This document shows positions 62,781-64,000 of a DNA stretch of 64,000 nucleotides, piece by piece. Source of the stretch: Mesostigma viride. Taxonomy: Eukaryota > Streptophyta > Mesostigmatophyceae > Mesostigmatales > Mesostigmataceae. The first letter of the stretch is position 1, and each line of letters starts with the position of its first letter. The translations under genes were made by a program, and so were the position numbers. Location: positions 436,734-500,733 of the forward strand of contig RPFO01000310.1 of NCBI GenBank assembly GCA_009746045.1, given 5' to 3'. The notes beneath the pieces were generated by a model. It saw only the letters and a list, made by a program, of their open reading frames with translations. It was not told where the DNA came from and did not search any database.

Positions 62781-63019
62781 AAGTTTATTTCTGACAAAGA
62801 TAAATTATTTACCTCAGATTTTTGGCAGCAGTTCTTTGCTGCTATCGGTACTAAGGTCACCTTCGGTACTGCCTACCACTCCTCCTCTTCTCATTTAGTA
62901 GAACGTTTGAATAGAGTAGTGGAAGAAGCTCTGCGACACTATGTGAATGGTTCTCGGAGTGATTGGGAGGATTATCTATGCCTTGTAGAGTTTTCCCTTA
63001 ACAATTGCCCTCAGGCCGC

Positions 63020-63514
63020 AGTTAGGAAATGGGAATGAACGACGTAGTATAACGCTTGAGAGCACTGAGAGCTTGTGAGCAATGAATTGCTTGGTTCATT
63101 AGAAAATAGGTTTACCCTTTATCAACGTTGCTCTCACTGGCCGCGCCGCCAGTGACCGTTGGGTGCAGACCGTTGGCCCGAGGCCGCACGATGACAGGTA
63201 GCAGTCTAGTCACTGCATGCATCATGTGATCACAGATCAATGCACGTACGCTGCAGTACGGTCCCTATCTAGGATACTCTAGTACCGTCCAGTGACAGGA
63301 CACTACGTATACTGGGTACTGACATCTGTCACGTACCCCAGTACCCAAAGTACCTATCTAGGGAAACGTATGCGACTCGACTATCATTCCTATCTGCATA
63401 GCCCACGTGGTATTTATCTTCACATACCAACGTAGGTTTACAAGGCTCATTATTCATACGTTGTATTCACAATGCCTTTGAGACTTAGTCTGCAGCAAAG
63501 CATGGAGGCTAACT
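63020..63514 (-). repeat. 3' LTR of CopB3
   Basis: 495 bp; on the minus strand AGTTAGCCTCC...TTCCTAACT. Its last 7 bases, CCTAACT, are identical to the ends of the palindromic element at 32551-33639. Confidence 0.82.
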
Positions 63515-63888
63515 CCAGTATTGTTTTATTCTTTATTTCTTATGCAGGTCTGCACCCCCAACATTATTGTTATTGTTTTTAAGTTGATTAGGGGTACAAA
63601 AGAGACATGGCTGGTTGAGCCAGGTTGGTTACAGCTGGCTGTTCTGGCCAGGTGTTGGATTGCACATTAAATAAGGTGTACACAGCTGGCTGGTTTGGCC
63701 AGTTATTGGAGCACACATTAAATAAAGTGGATACAAGGCTTGTGCCCTCAAGCTTCAAATGGATAGAAGTCTGACCTAGTCAGCACTCACACCCCACAGC
63801 AAATGTGTTGAATTTTACGGCGCCCAGCAGCTATCGCTGTGGTAGGGGGTGTGGTGGTTGTGTACTGAGCTGTAGCCAGACATTTTAT

Positions 63889-64000
63889 TCATACACTGAC
63901 ACCGATACCATATGGATTCATATTGTCAAATAGTAGCTGGTATTGTGGACCAGCTGCATCCCTCGGCTTGGTTAAGGCATCTGCTGGGTTTTCTTCATCT
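63889..64000 (-). CDS. pol: CopB3 RNase H C terminus (partial)
   Basis: The last 37 codons, starting DEENPADALTKPRDAAG and ending NPYGIGVSV before a TGA. They match CopB1 and CopB2 with a few substitutions. The downstream AATAAAAT also matches. Confidence 0.85.
   Translation of the reverse strand, partial: DEENPADALTKPRDAAGPQYQLLFDNMNPYGIGVSV

Larger units (their letters stand above)
43984..63019 (+). mobile_element. Chromovirus C4, fragmented by nested insertions
   Basis: Pieces in order, equivalent to C1 about 15220-18175: 43984-44417, 44751-44835, 47482-47771, 49686-50943, 51141-51836 and 62782-63019. They run from late protease through RT, RNase H and integrase. Inserted between them are an (ATTA)n-tailed retroposon, a TTAA DNA transposon, a LINE, a second (ATTA)n retroposon, and an 11-kb composite; CopB3 follows at 63020. 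Each break rejoins the C4 sequence with a target duplication or TTAA, except the composite. Confidence 0.88.
63020..64000 (-). mobile_element. Copia-like element CopB3 (cut by window end)
   Basis: The 3' LTR (63514-63020), 3' untranslated region and the last codons of RNase H are visible. It is inserted into C4 integrase after CCTCAGGCCGC. It is the only CopB copy showing a 3' LTR. The rest lies beyond 64000. Confidence 0.85.

Overview
This window is a eukaryotic nuclear region made almost entirely of nested transposable elements. I could not support a single host gene with confidence. The signs of a eukaryote are LTR retrotransposons with tRNA-iMet-like primer sites, a chromodomain integrase, non-LTR retrotransposons with target-site duplications, TTAA-type DNA transposons, a PHD finger and consensus splice donors. 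The species cannot be read from the sequence; a retroelement-rich alga or other protist is a guess.

Layout, left to right. 1-795: unidentified open frames. 796-2680: a TTAA DNA transposon (copy 1). 2685-7755: a copia-like element, CopA. 7756-10526: a complete small gag-only LTR element with 747-bp LTRs and a CCATC target duplication, inserted into CopA's 3' side. 11466-22192: a complete Ty3/gypsy chromovirus (C1) with about 573-bp LTRs and a CAGGC target duplication. It has a leader reading frame that starts inside the LTR, a small ORF with an RNase H1/viroplasmin-type hybrid-binding domain, gag, PR-RT-RH, INT-chromodomain and a 3' extra coding region. 22450-23576: a truncated relative (C2). 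23577-about 29500: an LTR and eroded body of a minus-strand gypsy element. 29779-30600: a LINE tail with a restriction-like endonuclease. 30683-38550: copia-like element CopB1, interrupted by a 1,089-bp nested perfect palindrome. 38551-39904: a piggyBac-like MITE sitting on a chimeric junction. 39909-43983: chromovirus C3 (minus). 43984-63019: chromovirus C4 (plus), split by two (ATTA)n-tailed retroposons, a TTAA transposon carrying a PHD-finger ORF, a LINE, and an 11-kb palindromic composite that itself holds CopB2 (minus). 63020-64000: CopB3 (minus), cut by the window edge.

How the parts relate: C4 is the oldest layer on the right, and its breaks give an insertion order. CopB1 and CopB2 form a large inverted repeat. 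CopA and CopB share an unusual pol order, Gag-INT-protease-RT-RNase H, with DTNA/DTQA in place of the usual DTGA/DSGA protease site and HGDD in place of YVDD in RT. CopB LTRs begin AGTTAG and end CTAACT, the same ends as the nested palindrome, which suggests the palindrome uses CopB's integrase. The chromovirus family carries a hybrid-binding-domain ORF placed just behind a consensus splice donor in three copies. Many coding breaks are single-base, often in homopolymers, even in elements with nearly identical LTRs, so some may be sequencing indels.
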